From positions 1 through 64,000 of the forward strand of contig NZ_BJNZ01000004.1 of the NCBI RefSeq assembly GCF_006539945.1: DNA of 64,000 bases, in the 5' to 3' direction. Under the pieces are notes generated by a model that worked only from the letters and a program-made list of their open reading frames with translations, made no database searches and was not told the origin of the DNA. The DNA comes from Cellulosimicrobium cellulans. Lineage in GTDB: Bacteria > Actinomycetota > Actinomycetes > Actinomycetales > Cellulomonadaceae. Below, piece after piece: positions 43,183 to 51,860 of this stretch. The first letter of the stretch is position 1, and each line of letters begins with the position of its first letter. The position numbers and the translations under genes are program-made.

Positions 43183-44504
43183 CGGGCGTCCCCCGCCCGC
43201 GTCGCCACCCGCGTGCCGGTGGACGGTCGGTCCGGCGACGCGCCGGCGGGCAGGCGGACCGCGACGCGCGTCCCGCCACCCGGGGCCGGACCCACCTCGA
43301 GGCTCCCGCCCTCCGCGGCCACGCGCTCCCGCATGCCCCGCAGGCCGTAGCCCTCGGTGAAGCCGGACGCGTCGGCAGGCAGGCCGCGCCCGTCGTCGGT
43401 CACCTCGAGCACCGTCCCCGCGTGGTCCTGCCGGAGGTCGACGCGCACGGCGGACGCGTCCGCGTGGCGCCGGACGTTCGTGAGCGCCTCCTGGGCGGAG
43501 CGCAGCAGCACGACGTCGTCGGCGCTCGACAGGCGCGACGCCTCCGGCGCCGTCAGCTCGACGCGCGTCCCGGTCTCCTCCGCGAACCGGTCCGCGAGCC
43601 GGCGCAGCGCCTCGCTGAGGGTGCCGCCCTGGAGCGGGGCGGGGGCGGAGGCGGCGACGAGGGCGCGGGCCTCCGCGAGGTTGTCCCGCGCCGTCGACTC
43701 CACGAGGGCCAGGCGTTCGCGCGCCGCGTCCGGGGCGTCCCGGTCGAGGTCGGCGCTCGCGGCCTGGGCGAGCATCACCACGCTCGTGAACCCCTGGGCG
43801 AGCGTGTCGTGGATCTCCTGGGCGACGCGCGCGCGCTCGGCGAGCACCCCCGCCTCGTGGGAGGCGCGGCCCAGCTCGGCCTGCGTGGCGCGCAGCTCGT
43901 CGACGAGCCGCGCGTGGCGCTCCGACTGCCGCAGCGTGTGCGCGGTCCACAGGCCGAGGCTCAGCGCGAACGCCAGGGCCACGCCCATCTGGGGCGCGGC
44001 GCTCGCGAGCTCCTCGGGCTCGACCCGCCCCGTCCGCGGGTCGAACGCGAGCGCGAGCGCCGTGCCGGCCGCGAGCGCGACGCACAGCACGACCTGGGCC
44101 CACAAGTGCTCCGACAGCATCCAGATCTGCGTGAACACCGCGAACAGCAGGAGCGTGCCGAGAGCGTCCTGCCCGACGACGACGAGCGTGCACGCGATCG
44201 CGACGACGAGGTAGGCGTGGGCCGGCACCTGGTCGCGGGTGCGCGCCGCCCGCCGCCCCCAGGCGAGGTAGGTCACGAGGATCGTCGCGACCGCCGCCAG
44301 GGACACGAGCAGCGCCCTCCCGCTGACGCCCGCCGCGAGCAGCGCGAGGCCGCTGAGCACGACGATGACGTAGAACGCCACGTCCCACCAGCGCACGTCG
44401 CGGGCCCACGTGCCGTCGAGCTGGGCGGTCGCGGCGTCGGCGGACGTCCCGTCGGCCACCCCCGCGACCGCCCCGCCCGGAGACGGCGTCTCAGCCGTCG
44501 TCAC
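43179..44504 (-). CDS. HisKA_3-type sensor histidine kinase
   Basis: A 441-residue kinase with about six hydrophobic helices in the first ~190 residues, a short coiled linker, the HisKA_3 phosphoacceptor motif AQEIHDTLAQGF with H232, and a HATPase domain (TDDGRGLPADASG, GYGLRGMRERV). No extracellular loop is large enough for a sensor domain, so an intramembrane or transporter-associated signal is likely, as in DesK- or LiaS-like systems. GTG 44504 overlaps the permease 3' end by 14 bases. Confidence 0.92.
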   Translation of the reverse strand: MTTAETPSPGGAVAGVADGTSADAATAQLDGTWARDVRWWDVAFYVIVVLSGLALLAAGVSGRALLVSLAAVATILVTYLAWGRRAARTRDQVPAHAYLVVAIACTLVVVGQDALGTLLLFAVFTQIWMLSEHLWAQVVLCVALAAGTALALAFDPRTGRVEPEELASAAPQMGVALAFALSLGLWTAHTLRQSERHARLVDELRATQAELGRASHEAGVLAERARVAQEIHDTLAQGFTSVVMLAQAASADLDRDAPDAARERLALVESTARDNLAEARALVAASAPAPLQGGTLSEALRRLADRFAEETGTRVELTAPEASRLSSADDVVLLRSAQEALTNVRRHADASAVRVDLRQDHAGTVLEVTDDGRGLPADASGFTEGYGLRGMRERVAAEGGSLEVGPAPGGGTRVAVRLPAGASPDRPSTGTRVATRAGDAR

Positions 44505-45363
44505 GGCGCCGCCACCGGAACGAGCGTGCACCGACCACGAGCCCCACGACCAGCCATGCGACCAGTACAGCAGCGGTCGCGCCGTGCTGCCACGACCCCG
44601 ACGGCTCGAGCGCCGCCGCCTGCTCGGGGAGGAACACCGAGCGCATGCCCTGCGCCATCCACTTGAGGGGGAACAGCGACGCGACGGTCTGCATCCAGGA
44701 CGGCAGCGCGAAGAACGCGAAGAACACGCCCGAGATGAACTGCAGGACGAGGACGACCGGCGTGACGACCGCCGTCGCCGACTTGCCGGACCGCGGCAGC
44801 GACGAGAAGGCCACGCCGCACACCGCGCCCGTGGCGCACCCGAGCACGAACACCCACGCGAACGTCGCGAGGCGCGCACCGCCGTCGGACATCTCCCACG
44901 GCATGGGGACGTCGTAGACCGTCGCGGCGAGCACGAGGAGCAGACCGGTCTGCACGACCGACGTCAGCAGGACGAGCCCGATCTTGCCGTAGAAGTACGC
45001 GGACGGCGGCAGCGGGGTGGAGCGCAGGCGCTTGAGCGAGCCGTCGTCGCGCTCGACCGCGATCGAGATCGCGAGGGACTGGAAGCTCGTGAGCATGACG
45101 CCGGTCGCGATCATGCCGGGCAGGAAGTACTGCGCGAACGGCACGGAGTAGGCGGCCGTGCCCTGGTCCTGCCCGTCGAACACCGTCGCGAAGATCGCGA
45201 GCATGATGAGCGGGTAGGTGAAGATGAAGATCACGGCGTCGCGTTCGCGGAAGAACGCACGCAGCTCGGCACGGGTGCGCTCGACCCCCAGCCGGCCGGC
45301 GCCGGGAAGGGCGGCGGGTCGGCCGGAGCGCGTGGACCGGGCGGCGGTCGGGGCGGTGGTCAC
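44491..45363 (-). CDS. ABC-2 type exporter permease
   Basis: A 290-residue ABC-2 permease with six hydrophobic helices; features include FFRERDAVIFIFTYPLIM, the loop AVERDDGSLKRLRSTPLPP and a conserved SGVFFAFFALP stretch. With the upstream ATPase it should export a drug, peptide or lipid. GTG 45363 overlaps the ATPase stop by GTGA. Co-transcription with a NarL-type two-component pair suggests a self-regulated resistance exporter. Confidence 0.93.
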   Translation of the reverse strand: MTTAPTAARSTRSGRPAALPGAGRLGVERTRAELRAFFRERDAVIFIFTYPLIMLAIFATVFDGQDQGTAAYSVPFAQYFLPGMIATGVMLTSFQSLAISIAVERDDGSLKRLRSTPLPPSAYFYGKIGLVLLTSVVQTGLLLVLAATVYDVPMPWEMSDGGARLATFAWVFVLGCATGAVCGVAFSSLPRSGKSATAVVTPVVLVLQFISGVFFAFFALPSWMQTVASLFPLKWMAQGMRSVFLPEQAAALEPSGSWQHGATAAVLVAWLVVGLVVGARSFRWRRRDDG

Positions 45364-46373
45364 GGGCGGGCCTCCTCGGGGACGACGGCGGACGTGCCGT
45401 CGGGCGTGGGGTCCTCGGCGGGTGCGTCGAGGGGACCGGGTGCGGTCGGGCGGGCAGGTGCGGCGGGCGTCGTGGCCGGCTCGCCGATGAGCTCGAGGTA
45501 GACGTCCTCCAGGCTCGGGCGGGTCACCGCGAGGCCGGGGACCTCGCCGTCGGGCCCGGCGTACCGCGCGGCGAGGGACGCGACGAGCGCGGTGGGGGAG
45601 TCGGTGCGCTCCGACCGCCAGGCGCCGTCGTCGAGCCAACGGACCTCCGGCCGGCGCGCGTCCGGGCCACCGAGGCGGTCGGGCGCGTCGAGCGCGACGA
45701 CCCGGCCCGCGCGCACGACGGCGGCACGGTCTGCCAGCTGGGCGGCCTCGTCCAGGTAGTGGGTGGTGAGCAGGATCGTCGTGCCGTCCTCGCGCAGCGA
45801 GCGGACCAGCGCCCAGAACGCGCGGCGCGCCTGCGGGTCGAACCCGGTCGTCGGCTCGTCGAGGAACAGCAGCTCCGGGCGCCCCACGATGCCGAGCGCG
45901 ACGTCCAGGCGCCGACGCTGGCCGCCGGAGAGCTGGCGCGTGCGGGTCCGGGCCTTCTCCCGGAGCCCGACGGCGTCGATCACCTCGTCCGGGTCGCGCG
46001 GCGCGGGGTAGAACGTCGCGAAGTGCCGGACGATCTCGGCGACCGTGAGCTCGGCCTGGTCCCGCGAGTCCTGGAGCACGACCCCGATGCGCGAGCGCCA
46101 CGCGCGGCCCGCCGTCTGCGGGTCCTCGCCGAGCACGCGGACCTCGCCCGCGTCGCGCCGCCGGAAGCCCTCGAGGATCTCGACGGTCGTGGTCTTGCCG
46201 GCGCCGTTGGGTCCGAGGACGGCGAAGATCTCGCCGCGCTCGACCCGCAGGTCGACGTCGTCGACCGCCTGCTTGGCGCCGTAGCGCTTGCGCAGGCCGC
46301 GCACGTCCACGGCGGGGCCGCTCGACCCGGGACCGGTGGCGCGGGAGCCGGTGGAGAGGGGTGTCGTCGTCAT
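45360..46373 (-). CDS. ABC exporter ATP-binding protein (drug-resistance type)
   Basis: A 337-residue ATPase: Walker A GPNGAGKTT (54-62), Q-loop VVLQDSRDQ, signature LSGGQRRRLDVAL, Walker B LLFLDEPTTGFDP, H-loop TTHYLDEA. The C-terminal ~110 residues are Pro/Ala-rich after a DrrA-like tail. ATG 46373 is chosen; upstream in-frame sequence enters the divergent tRNA-Trp promoter region. It heads the four-gene operon (ATPase, permease, kinase, regulator). Confidence 0.93.
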   Translation of the reverse strand: MTTTPLSTGSRATGPGSSGPAVDVRGLRKRYGAKQAVDDVDLRVERGEIFAVLGPNGAGKTTTVEILEGFRRRDAGEVRVLGEDPQTAGRAWRSRIGVVLQDSRDQAELTVAEIVRHFATFYPAPRDPDEVIDAVGLREKARTRTRQLSGGQRRRLDVALGIVGRPELLFLDEPTTGFDPQARRAFWALVRSLREDGTTILLTTHYLDEAAQLADRAAVVRAGRVVALDAPDRLGGPDARRPEVRWLDDGAWRSERTDSPTALVASLAARYAGPDGEVPGLAVTRPSLEDVYLELIGEPATTPAAPARPTAPGPLDAPAEDPTPDGTSAVVPEEARP

Positions 46374-46454
46374 GGGACCAGCCTGTCGGCAGGGTCCCGT
46401 CGTCCGCGACGGCCGTTCGTCCGGACCCCGTGTCCACCGATCGGTGGACGGTGG

Positions 46455-46484
46455 TTCGACCAGGGGCCCCGCGTCGCGTACAGT
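46455..46484 (+). promoter_or_regulatory. Putative promoter of tRNA-Trp/secE/nusG
   Basis: TTCGAC (46455-46460), an 18-base spacer and TACAGT (46479-46484), about 95 bases before tRNA-Trp. Confidence 0.5.
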
Positions 46485-46579
46485 GATCCCTCGGTGGTTG
46501 ACGCCCGCCACGCTGGTCCGCGCCCGAGAGACGTGTTTCCTTCTCGGTGCCGGGGGCTCGTACGGCGTCGTCGACACGA

Positions 46580-46652
46580 AGGGTAGTGGCGCAATTGGTA
46601 GCGCAGCGGTCTCCAAAACCGCAGGTTGCAGGTTCGAGTCCTGTCTACCCTG
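46580..46652 (+). tRNA. tRNA-Trp (CCA)
   Basis: A 73-base tRNA. Acceptor AGGGTAG pairs with CTACCCT; the anticodon stem GCGGT/ACCGC carries loop CTCCAAA, anticodon CCA; the T-arm is GCAGGTTCGAGTCCTGT. Discriminator G at 46652; only CA follows, so CCA is not fully encoded. Its position upstream of secE is conserved in many actinobacteria. Confidence 0.96.
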
Positions 46653-46758
46653 CACGGCGTGGCTCTCGTGGGACCTTCCCGGGAACCGCGCGCGGCCCGG
46701 CACCGGGTCGCACCGAGGGTTCGAGCAGGTCCCGTACGTGAGCGATGGGGAAGAACGA

Positions 46759-47040
46759 GTGAGCGAATCGCCGTCAGAGGCCGTGGGTGCAGGCGGCGCA
46801 CGCGCCGACGAGGTGAAGAAGAAGGGCGGTCCGTCCGCGGACAAGAAGCCCAACATCTTCGCGCGCATCGCCCTTTTCGTGCGCCAGGTGGTCGCCGAGC
46901 TCCGCAAGGTCGTCACGCCGACGCGCTCGGAGCTCATCACCTACACGACGGTGGTCCTGGTCTTCGTGGTCGTGGTCATGGCCTTCGTGACCGTGCTCGA
47001 CCTCGGGATCGGCAAGGCCGTCATGTGGGTCTTCGGCTAG
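46759..47040 (+). CDS. secE: Preprotein translocase subunit SecE
   Basis: A 93-residue SecE, the small essential subunit of the SecYEG channel. A charged cytoplasmic N-terminus (KKKGGPSADKK) leads to the conserved amphipathic stretch FVRQVVAELRKVVTPTRSEL and one transmembrane helix (about 63-85). GTG 46759 follows GGGGAAG; an upstream GTG at 46738 is an alternative. It lies 117 bases before nusG, the usual arrangement. Confidence 0.95.
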   Translation: MSESPSEAVGAGGARADEVKKKGGPSADKKPNIFARIALFVRQVVAELRKVVTPTRSELITYTTVVLVFVVVVMAFVTVLDLGIGKAVMWVFG

Positions 47041-47157
47041 CGAGCGCACCTCCGCCCGGTCACGCCGGGCCTCACCACGGCAGCCGGCGCCCCTCGGGGC
47101 GCCGTCGGCGCTTCCAGAAGAAGTCATCGAGCAGTTCGTCAGAAAGCAGGTTCGTTC

Positions 47158-47988
47158 GTGTCCCAGGAGTCGCTGGACCAGACGGAGAACGTCGACCCGA
47201 CGCAGCCCGAGGGTGCCCAGGACGACGTCGAGGAGACCACGGACGTCCCGGCGGTCGACGAGGCTGACGAGACGGTCGACGAGGACGCCTCGGACGACGA
47301 GGCGGACGAGGACGCGTCGGACGACGAGGTGTCGGAGGACGAGGCGTCCGAGGACGAGCGCCCGGTCGACGAGGACGGCGACGTCATCGAGGACCCGGTC
47401 GCGGAGTTCAAGCGCACGCTGCGCACGCAGCTCGGCGACTGGTACGTCATCCACTCCTACGCGGGCTACGAGAACCGTGTGAAGGCCAACCTGGAGAACC
47501 GCATCCAGAGCCTGAACATGGAGGACTACATCTTCCAGATCGAGGTGCCCATGGAGGAGGTGGCCGAGATCAAGAACGCGCAGAAGAAGATCGTCCGACG
47601 CGTGCGCATCCCCGGCTACGTCCTCGTCCGCATGGACCTCACCGACGAGTCGTGGGGCGCCGTGCGCCACACGCCCGGTGTCACCGGCTTCGTCGGCCAC
47701 ACCCACCAGCCCGTGCCGCTGACGCTCGACGAGGTCTTCTCGATGCTCGCGCCGATGCTGGCACCCGCCCCGGAGCCCGGCAAGCCTGCCCAGGCCACCG
47801 CGAAGGCTCCCGTCGAGGTCGACTTCACGGTCGGCGAGTCGGTCACCGTCACGGACGGCCCGTTCGACACGCTGCCCGCCACGATCTCCGAGATCAACGT
47901 CGAGAACCAGAAGCTCAAGGTCCTCGTCTCCATCTTCGGCCGGGAGACCCCGGTCGAGCTGTCGTTCAACCAGGTCGCCAAGATCTGA
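47158..47988 (+). CDS. nusG: Transcription antitermination protein NusG with acidic N-terminal extension
   Basis: A 276-residue NusG. The conserved NGN domain (from about 95: [18 protein letters not shown]) and C-terminal KOW domain ([18 protein letters not shown]) bind RNA polymerase and Rho or S10 to set elongation and termination. The first ~85 residues are an Asp/Glu-rich, disordered extension, longer than in E. coli (181 residues total) but known from actinobacteria. GTG 47158 is the only suitable start. A hairpin lies between it and rplK. Confidence 0.96.
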   Translation: MSQESLDQTENVDPTQPEGAQDDVEETTDVPAVDEADETVDEDASDDEADEDASDDEVSEDEASEDERPVDEDGDVIEDPVAEFKRTLRTQLGDWYVIHSYAGYENRVKANLENRIQSLNMEDYIFQIEVPMEEVAEIKNAQKKIVRRVRIPGYVLVRMDLTDESWGAVRHTPGVTGFVGHTHQPVPLTLDEVFSMLAPMLAPAPEPGKPAQATAKAPVEVDFTVGESVTVTDGPFDTLPATISEINVENQKLKVLVSIFGRETPVELSFNQVAKI

Positions 47989-47990
47989 CG

Positions 47991-48020
47991 CGAACCGCAC
48001 GGCACAGGCCGTGCGGTTCG
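47991..48020 (+). terminator. Hairpin between nusG and rplK
   Basis: A perfect 13-bp stem (47991-48003 with 48008-48020), loop ACAG, starting two bases after the nusG stop. It probably terminates or attenuates nusG transcription. Confidence 0.65.
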
Positions 48021-48101
48021 TGAGCGCAGCACCTCAGGAAACACTGCAACCGGGTCATCGCCCACGGCGTCGGTCCACGAGAAGAAAGACAGGGAAGAGT
48101 C

Positions 48102-48533
48102 ATGCCTCCCAAGAAGAAGGTCTCCGGCCTCATCAAGCTCCAGATCCAGGCCGGTGCGGCGACGCCCGCCCCGCCGATCGGCCCCGCGCTCGGTCAGCAC
48201 GGCGTGAACATCATGGAGTTCTGCAAGGCCTACAACGCGGCGACCGAGTCGCAGCGCGGCAACGTCATCCCCGTGGAGATCACGGTCTACGAGGACCGTT
48301 CGTTCACGTTCGTGACGAAGACCCCGCCGGCCGCGGAGCTCATCAAGAAGGCCGCGGGCGTGCAGAAGGGCTCGGCCACGCCGCACACCGTCAAGGTCGC
48401 GAAGATCACCGCCGACCAGGTGCGCGAGATCGCCCAGACCAAGCTCGAGGACCTCAACGCGAACGACCTCGACGCCGCGTCGAAGATCATCGCCGGCACG
48501 GCCCGCTCGATGGGCATCACCGTCGAGGGCTGA
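48102..48533 (+). CDS. rplK: 50S ribosomal protein L11
   Basis: A 143-residue L11, which with 23S rRNA forms the GTPase-associated centre and the thiostrepton site. The N-terminal [20 protein letters not shown] and C-terminal [13 protein letters not shown] are canonical, and the Pro-rich N-terminal helix is conserved. AGGGAAGAG-type ribosome site upstream. Followed by rplA after a 170-base spacer containing a hairpin. Confidence 0.98.
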
Positions 48534-48589
48534 ACAGCCCACGAACGACCTCGTCCCCGGCGCGCCTCACGGCCGCCCGGGAACGGAAT

Positions 48590-48618
48590 GAGGCCGGCAC
48601 GCACCGCGTGCCGGCCTC
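48590..48618 (+). terminator. Hairpin in rplK-rplA spacer
   Basis: An 11-bp stem (48590-48600 with 48608-48618) and 7-base loop. It may be an attenuator or a processing/L1-binding element; no T-run follows. Confidence 0.45.
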
Positions 48619-48703
48619 GGGCACGACGTCGATCCGCACCTCGCGGACGACGGTGGCAGGGTCCGCGCGGACCCGCTGACCACGACTGCAGAAGGAGAAG
48701 CAG

Positions 48704-49420
48704 ATGGCAACGCGCAGCAAGGCGTACCGCAACGCCGAGGAGAAGATCGACCGCGAGCGTCTCTACGCGCCGCTCGAGGCGATCCGCCTCGCCAAGGAGA
48801 CGTCGACCGTGAAGTACGACGCGACCGTCGAGGTCGTGTTCCGCCTGGGTGTCGACCCGCGCAAGGCGGACCAGATGGTCCGTGGCACGGTCAACCTGCC
48901 CCACGGCACGGGCAAGACGGCCCGCGTCATCGTCTTCGCGAACGCTGCGAAGGCGGAGGAGGCCCGTGCGGCCGGTGCCGACGAGGTCGGCGGCGACGAC
49001 CTCATCGAGAAGGTCGCCGGTGGCTACACCGACTTCGACGCCGCCGTGGCGACGCCGGACCTCATGGGCAAGGTCGGCCGCCTGGGCAAGGTGCTCGGCC
49101 CCCGTGGTCTCATGCCGAACCCGAAGACCGGCACCGTGACGATGGACGTGGCGAAGGCCGTGTCCGACATCAAGGGCGGCAAGATCGAGTTCCGCGTCGA
49201 CAAGCACGCGAACCTCCACTTCATCATCGGCAAGGTCTCGTTCGACGAGAAGTCGCTCGTGGAGAACTACGCGGCGGCCCTCGAAGAGGTCCTGCGTCTC
49301 AAGCCGTCGTCCTCGAAGGGCCGCTACATCACCAAGGCCACTCTGACGACGACGATGGGCCCCGGCATCCCGCTGGACCAGTCCAAGACGACGAAGCTGC
49401 TCGAGGACGACGCCGCCTGA
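48704..49420 (+). CDS. rplA: 50S ribosomal protein L1
   Basis: A 238-residue L1 of the ribosomal L1 stalk; it also represses its own operon in many bacteria. The signature [18 protein letters not shown] and [13 protein letters not shown] are intact. AGAAGGAGAAG precedes ATG 48704. A bidirectional terminator follows, after which the conserved order is interrupted by the chitinase and protease module before rplJ. Confidence 0.98.
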   Translation: MATRSKAYRNAEEKIDRERLYAPLEAIRLAKETSTVKYDATVEVVFRLGVDPRKADQMVRGTVNLPHGTGKTARVIVFANAAKAEEARAAGADEVGGDDLIEKVAGGYTDFDAAVATPDLMGKVGRLGKVLGPRGLMPNPKTGTVTMDVAKAVSDIKGGKIEFRVDKHANLHFIIGKVSFDEKSLVENYAAALEEVLRLKPSSSKGRYITKATLTTTMGPGIPLDQSKTTKLLEDDAA

Positions 49421-49460
49421 CGGCAGTCCTCCCGCGGGCGGTCCACCACCCGCACCACGC

Positions 49461-49499
49461 ACGACGGCGCGGCACCCTGCGAGGGTGCCGCGCCGTCGT
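49461..49499. terminator. Bidirectional terminator between rplA and chitinase gene
   Basis: A 17-bp perfect stem (49461-49477 with 49483-49499), loop TGCGA, lying between convergent genes. Confidence 0.8.
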
Positions 49500-49520
49500 C
49501 GTCTCAGGCGGACGATCGGG

Positions 49521-50771
49521 TCAGCAGACGCCGAGGTCCTTCCAGACGCCCCACTGTCCGCTCTGCGTCGGGTTCTCGTTCGTCGTCCACCACTTGGCCT
49601 CGTAGGCGCGGCCCTGGTGGGAGACGCGGTTCCCACCCGTGTACACGGCCGACGCCGACCACGCCGGGGCGGTGCAGGTGCCCGGGTCCGTGGGGTCCGT
49701 GGGGTCGGTCGGCGTGGTCGGGCCGCTGGCGAGGCGCGAGCCGATGACGGACGCGACCTGGTAGCTGTTCGTCTTGTCCCAGTTGATCGACCACGTCATG
49801 ACGCCGCCGATCTTGCCGTACGGCGTCGCGGGCTTGAAGGCGCCGCAGCCGGTGCCGACCTCGAGGCAGTCGACGGCCTTCACGACGTTGGCGAGCGGCT
49901 GGTAGCCACCCCCGGCGGCCTTCTGGACCGCGGGCACGCCGATGCCGACCTGGTCGGGGCGCAGGCCCATCTCGAGCTGGATGCAGGACAGCGCGGTGAG
50001 GAAGTCGACCGTGCCCTGGGAGTAGACCTGCTGGTTGCAGCCCATCATCGAGCCCGAGTTGTAGTACTGGGTGTTGACGATCGTGAGGATGTCCTTGATC
50101 GCCAGGGTGAGCTGGTAGTACCCCATGCTCGTCGCCTGGTAGTCGATGGTCTGCGGCGCCATCGTGAGGATGAGGCTCGGGCCGGCCTTCGCGGAGAGCT
50201 GGTGCAGCGCGCTCGACATGTACGTCGCGTTGATGCCGTGCTCGAGGTCGATGTCGACGCCGTCGAAGCCGTACTCCTGCATGAGCCCGTACGCGGTGTC
50301 CGCGAAGTTCTTGGCCTCCGTCGCGTTGGAGACGATGACGTTGCCCTTCTCGCCTCCGACGGAGAGCACGACCTTGCGGCCCTGCGAGCGGATCGTCGCG
50401 ACGTCGGCCTTGAACTGCGCCTCGGTGTAGCCGCCGAGCTCGGCGCTCGAGAGGTTGAACGTGATGCCGCCCGGCGTGCCGGTCAGGTTGTCGGCGAAGG
50501 CGATCGCGACGAGGTTGTACGCCTGCGGGATCTCCGACAGGCGCATCGTCACCGAGCCGTTGTCGAAGTTGTGCCAGTAGCCGGTGAGCCACTGGGTGCT
50601 GCCCGCGGATGCGGCGGCAGGTGCGGCGACGGCCGGCGCGGGCGCCGCGGTCGCGGGCGCGGCGGCGAGGGCGCCGCCCGCGGCGACGGTCGCGGCGGCG
50701 ACGACGGTGGCGAGGGCGCGCAGCGCGCGCCCGGTGCGGCCGCGCGTGCGGCGGGAGAGGACTGGTGTCAC
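49521..50771 (-). CDS. Secreted GH18 chitinase with CBM5/12 domain
   Basis: A 416-residue exported chitinase. The Sec signal and Ala/Pro tract (about 1-57) precede a GH18 barrel with the catalytic motif DGVDIDLEHG, the acid Glu being residue 177, and the conserved KVVLSVGGE strand. A short TPTDPTDPTDP linker leads to a C-terminal chitin-binding CBM5/12 module (about 368-416) with paired Trp residues. It hydrolyses chitin to oligosaccharides outside the cell. GTG 50771 follows GAGGAGC. It lies convergent to rplA and divergent from the sigma gene; no CelR-like box was found upstream. Confidence 0.93.
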   Translation of the reverse strand: MTPVLSRRTRGRTGRALRALATVVAAATVAAGGALAAAPATAAPAPAVAAPAAASAGSTQWLTGYWHNFDNGSVTMRLSEIPQAYNLVAIAFADNLTGTPGGITFNLSSAELGGYTEAQFKADVATIRSQGRKVVLSVGGEKGNVIVSNATEAKNFADTAYGLMQEYGFDGVDIDLEHGINATYMSSALHQLSAKAGPSLILTMAPQTIDYQATSMGYYQLTLAIKDILTIVNTQYYNSGSMMGCNQQVYSQGTVDFLTALSCIQLEMGLRPDQVGIGVPAVQKAAGGGYQPLANVVKAVDCLEVGTGCGAFKPATPYGKIGGVMTWSINWDKTNSYQVASVIGSRLASGPTTPTDPTDPTDPGTCTAPAWSASAVYTGGNRVSHQGRAYEAKWWTTNENPTQSGQWGVWKDLGVC

Positions 50772-51129
50772 GGAAGTGCTCCTCGTGCTCGGGCGGGTCG
50801 CGACGTCGCAGCCCGCCGGTCCGCACCCGCGGTGGGTGCAGGGGTCGTCTGCACGCTAAGAGCCCGCGCCGTGCTGTGGCATGAGGGATTCCCCGGCAGT
50901 TCCCGGGCCTCGCATACGGGGGAACACCTAGACGGCGACCCGGCCCGACGGCGATCCTGAGCCCGTGGGCGGCGTCGCGCGGACCCGTGGGCGACGGAGG
51001 TATCAGACGGGCGACCCGTCCCTCTTGTCCGGGTGGAGGAGTGTCGGCCCGACGCTCCGACCCGCGTGTCGAAGGAGCGAGATGGGACGCAGCCGCACGA
51101 GCCAGGAGGGGTGTGACCAGTGACGATGG
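50772..51129. other. Intergenic region between chitinase and sigma-factor genes
   Basis: About 360 bases without a convincing gene. It holds the chitinase ribosome site at its left end. I found no clear promoter for the chitinase; GGGGGAACACC near 50909-50920 resembles an ECF -35 but lacks a confident -10. Confidence 0.5.
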
Positions 51130-51159
51130 TTGTCGACCCCACCGGCCCGGCCCTAGAAT
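51130..51159 (+). promoter_or_regulatory. Housekeeping-type promoter of sigma-factor gene
   Basis: TTGTCG (51130-51135), an 18-base spacer and TAGAAT (51154-51159), a close match to the primary sigma consensus. Transcription should start at about 51166. Confidence 0.65.
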
Positions 51160-51185
51160 CAGGCGCTTCCGGGGGCCCCCCGCGG

Positions 51186-51860
51186 ATGCCTGACCGGACG
51201 AGCGCGCCGAGGACGGTGCCCCCCATGACGAGAACGACCGACGAGGTGGCCGACACCGGCGAACCGGGCCTGAGCCTGGGGGACCGGGGCGCGTTCGCGC
51301 TCCTCGAGTACCGGGACGGTCGCCCCCACGCCCTCGGCGAGTTCGTCCGCGAGGCGACGCCGCTGCTGTGGCACACGGTGCGGGCCCAGGGCGTCGAGCG
51401 CGAGCAGGCGGACGACATCGTCCAGACCGTGTGGGTCGCGCTCGTGCGCAACGCGATGACGATCAAGGAACCGCACGCCGTCCTGAAGTGGCTGCTCATC
51501 ACGGCCAAGCGCGCCGCATGGGAGGCCGTGCGCAAGCACCGCGACGAGGCGAAGCGCCGCACGGAGCTCCCCGACGACACGGAGGAGGGCGTGCCGGAGC
51601 TGCCCTCGGGAGATCCGACGCCGGACGTCGAGGTGCTCCGCAACGAGCGCGACCGCACGCTGTGGGCCGCGCTGGACCAGCTGCCGGACCGCTGCCGGCG
51701 GCTCCTGCGGCTGGTGTCGCTCGCCGACCGCCCCGACTACAAGGCCATCTCGGCCGCGATCGGCATGCCGGTCGGGAGCATCGGCTCCACGCGTGGCCGC
51801 TGCCTCGCCAAGCTGCGCGACATCATCGACGACCAGGGGGAATCGTGGGAAGCATCATGA
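51186..51860 (+). CDS. Sigma-70 family (ECF-like) RNA polymerase sigma factor
   Basis: A 224-residue sigma factor with region 2 (about 60-125; GVEREQADDIVQTVWVALVR) and region 4 (about 165-215; AISAAIGMPVGSIGSTRGRCLAKLRDII), joined by an acidic linker (DDTEEGVPELPSGDPTPD). It lacks regions 1.1 and 3. The start is uncertain: ATG 51186 is the first after the promoter; ATG 51225 is an alternative. It overlaps the next gene (ATGA), whose product is probably its regulator, and sits upstream of the subtilisin/CHAT gene pair, suggesting it controls that module. Confidence 0.88.
   Translation: MPDRTSAPRTVPPMTRTTDEVADTGEPGLSLGDRGAFALLEYRDGRPHALGEFVREATPLLWHTVRAQGVEREQADDIVQTVWVALVRNAMTIKEPHAVLKWLLITAKRAAWEAVRKHRDEAKRRTELPDDTEEGVPELPSGDPTPDVEVLRNERDRTLWAALDQLPDRCRRLLRLVSLADRPDYKAISAAIGMPVGSIGSTRGRCLAKLRDIIDDQGESWEAS

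Noticed and set aside
50905-50945. ECF-type promoter for self-activation of the sigma gene
   Set aside because: A GGAAC-like -35 is visible, but no matching -10 at the right distance; the TTGTCG/TAGAAT promoter is much better supported.
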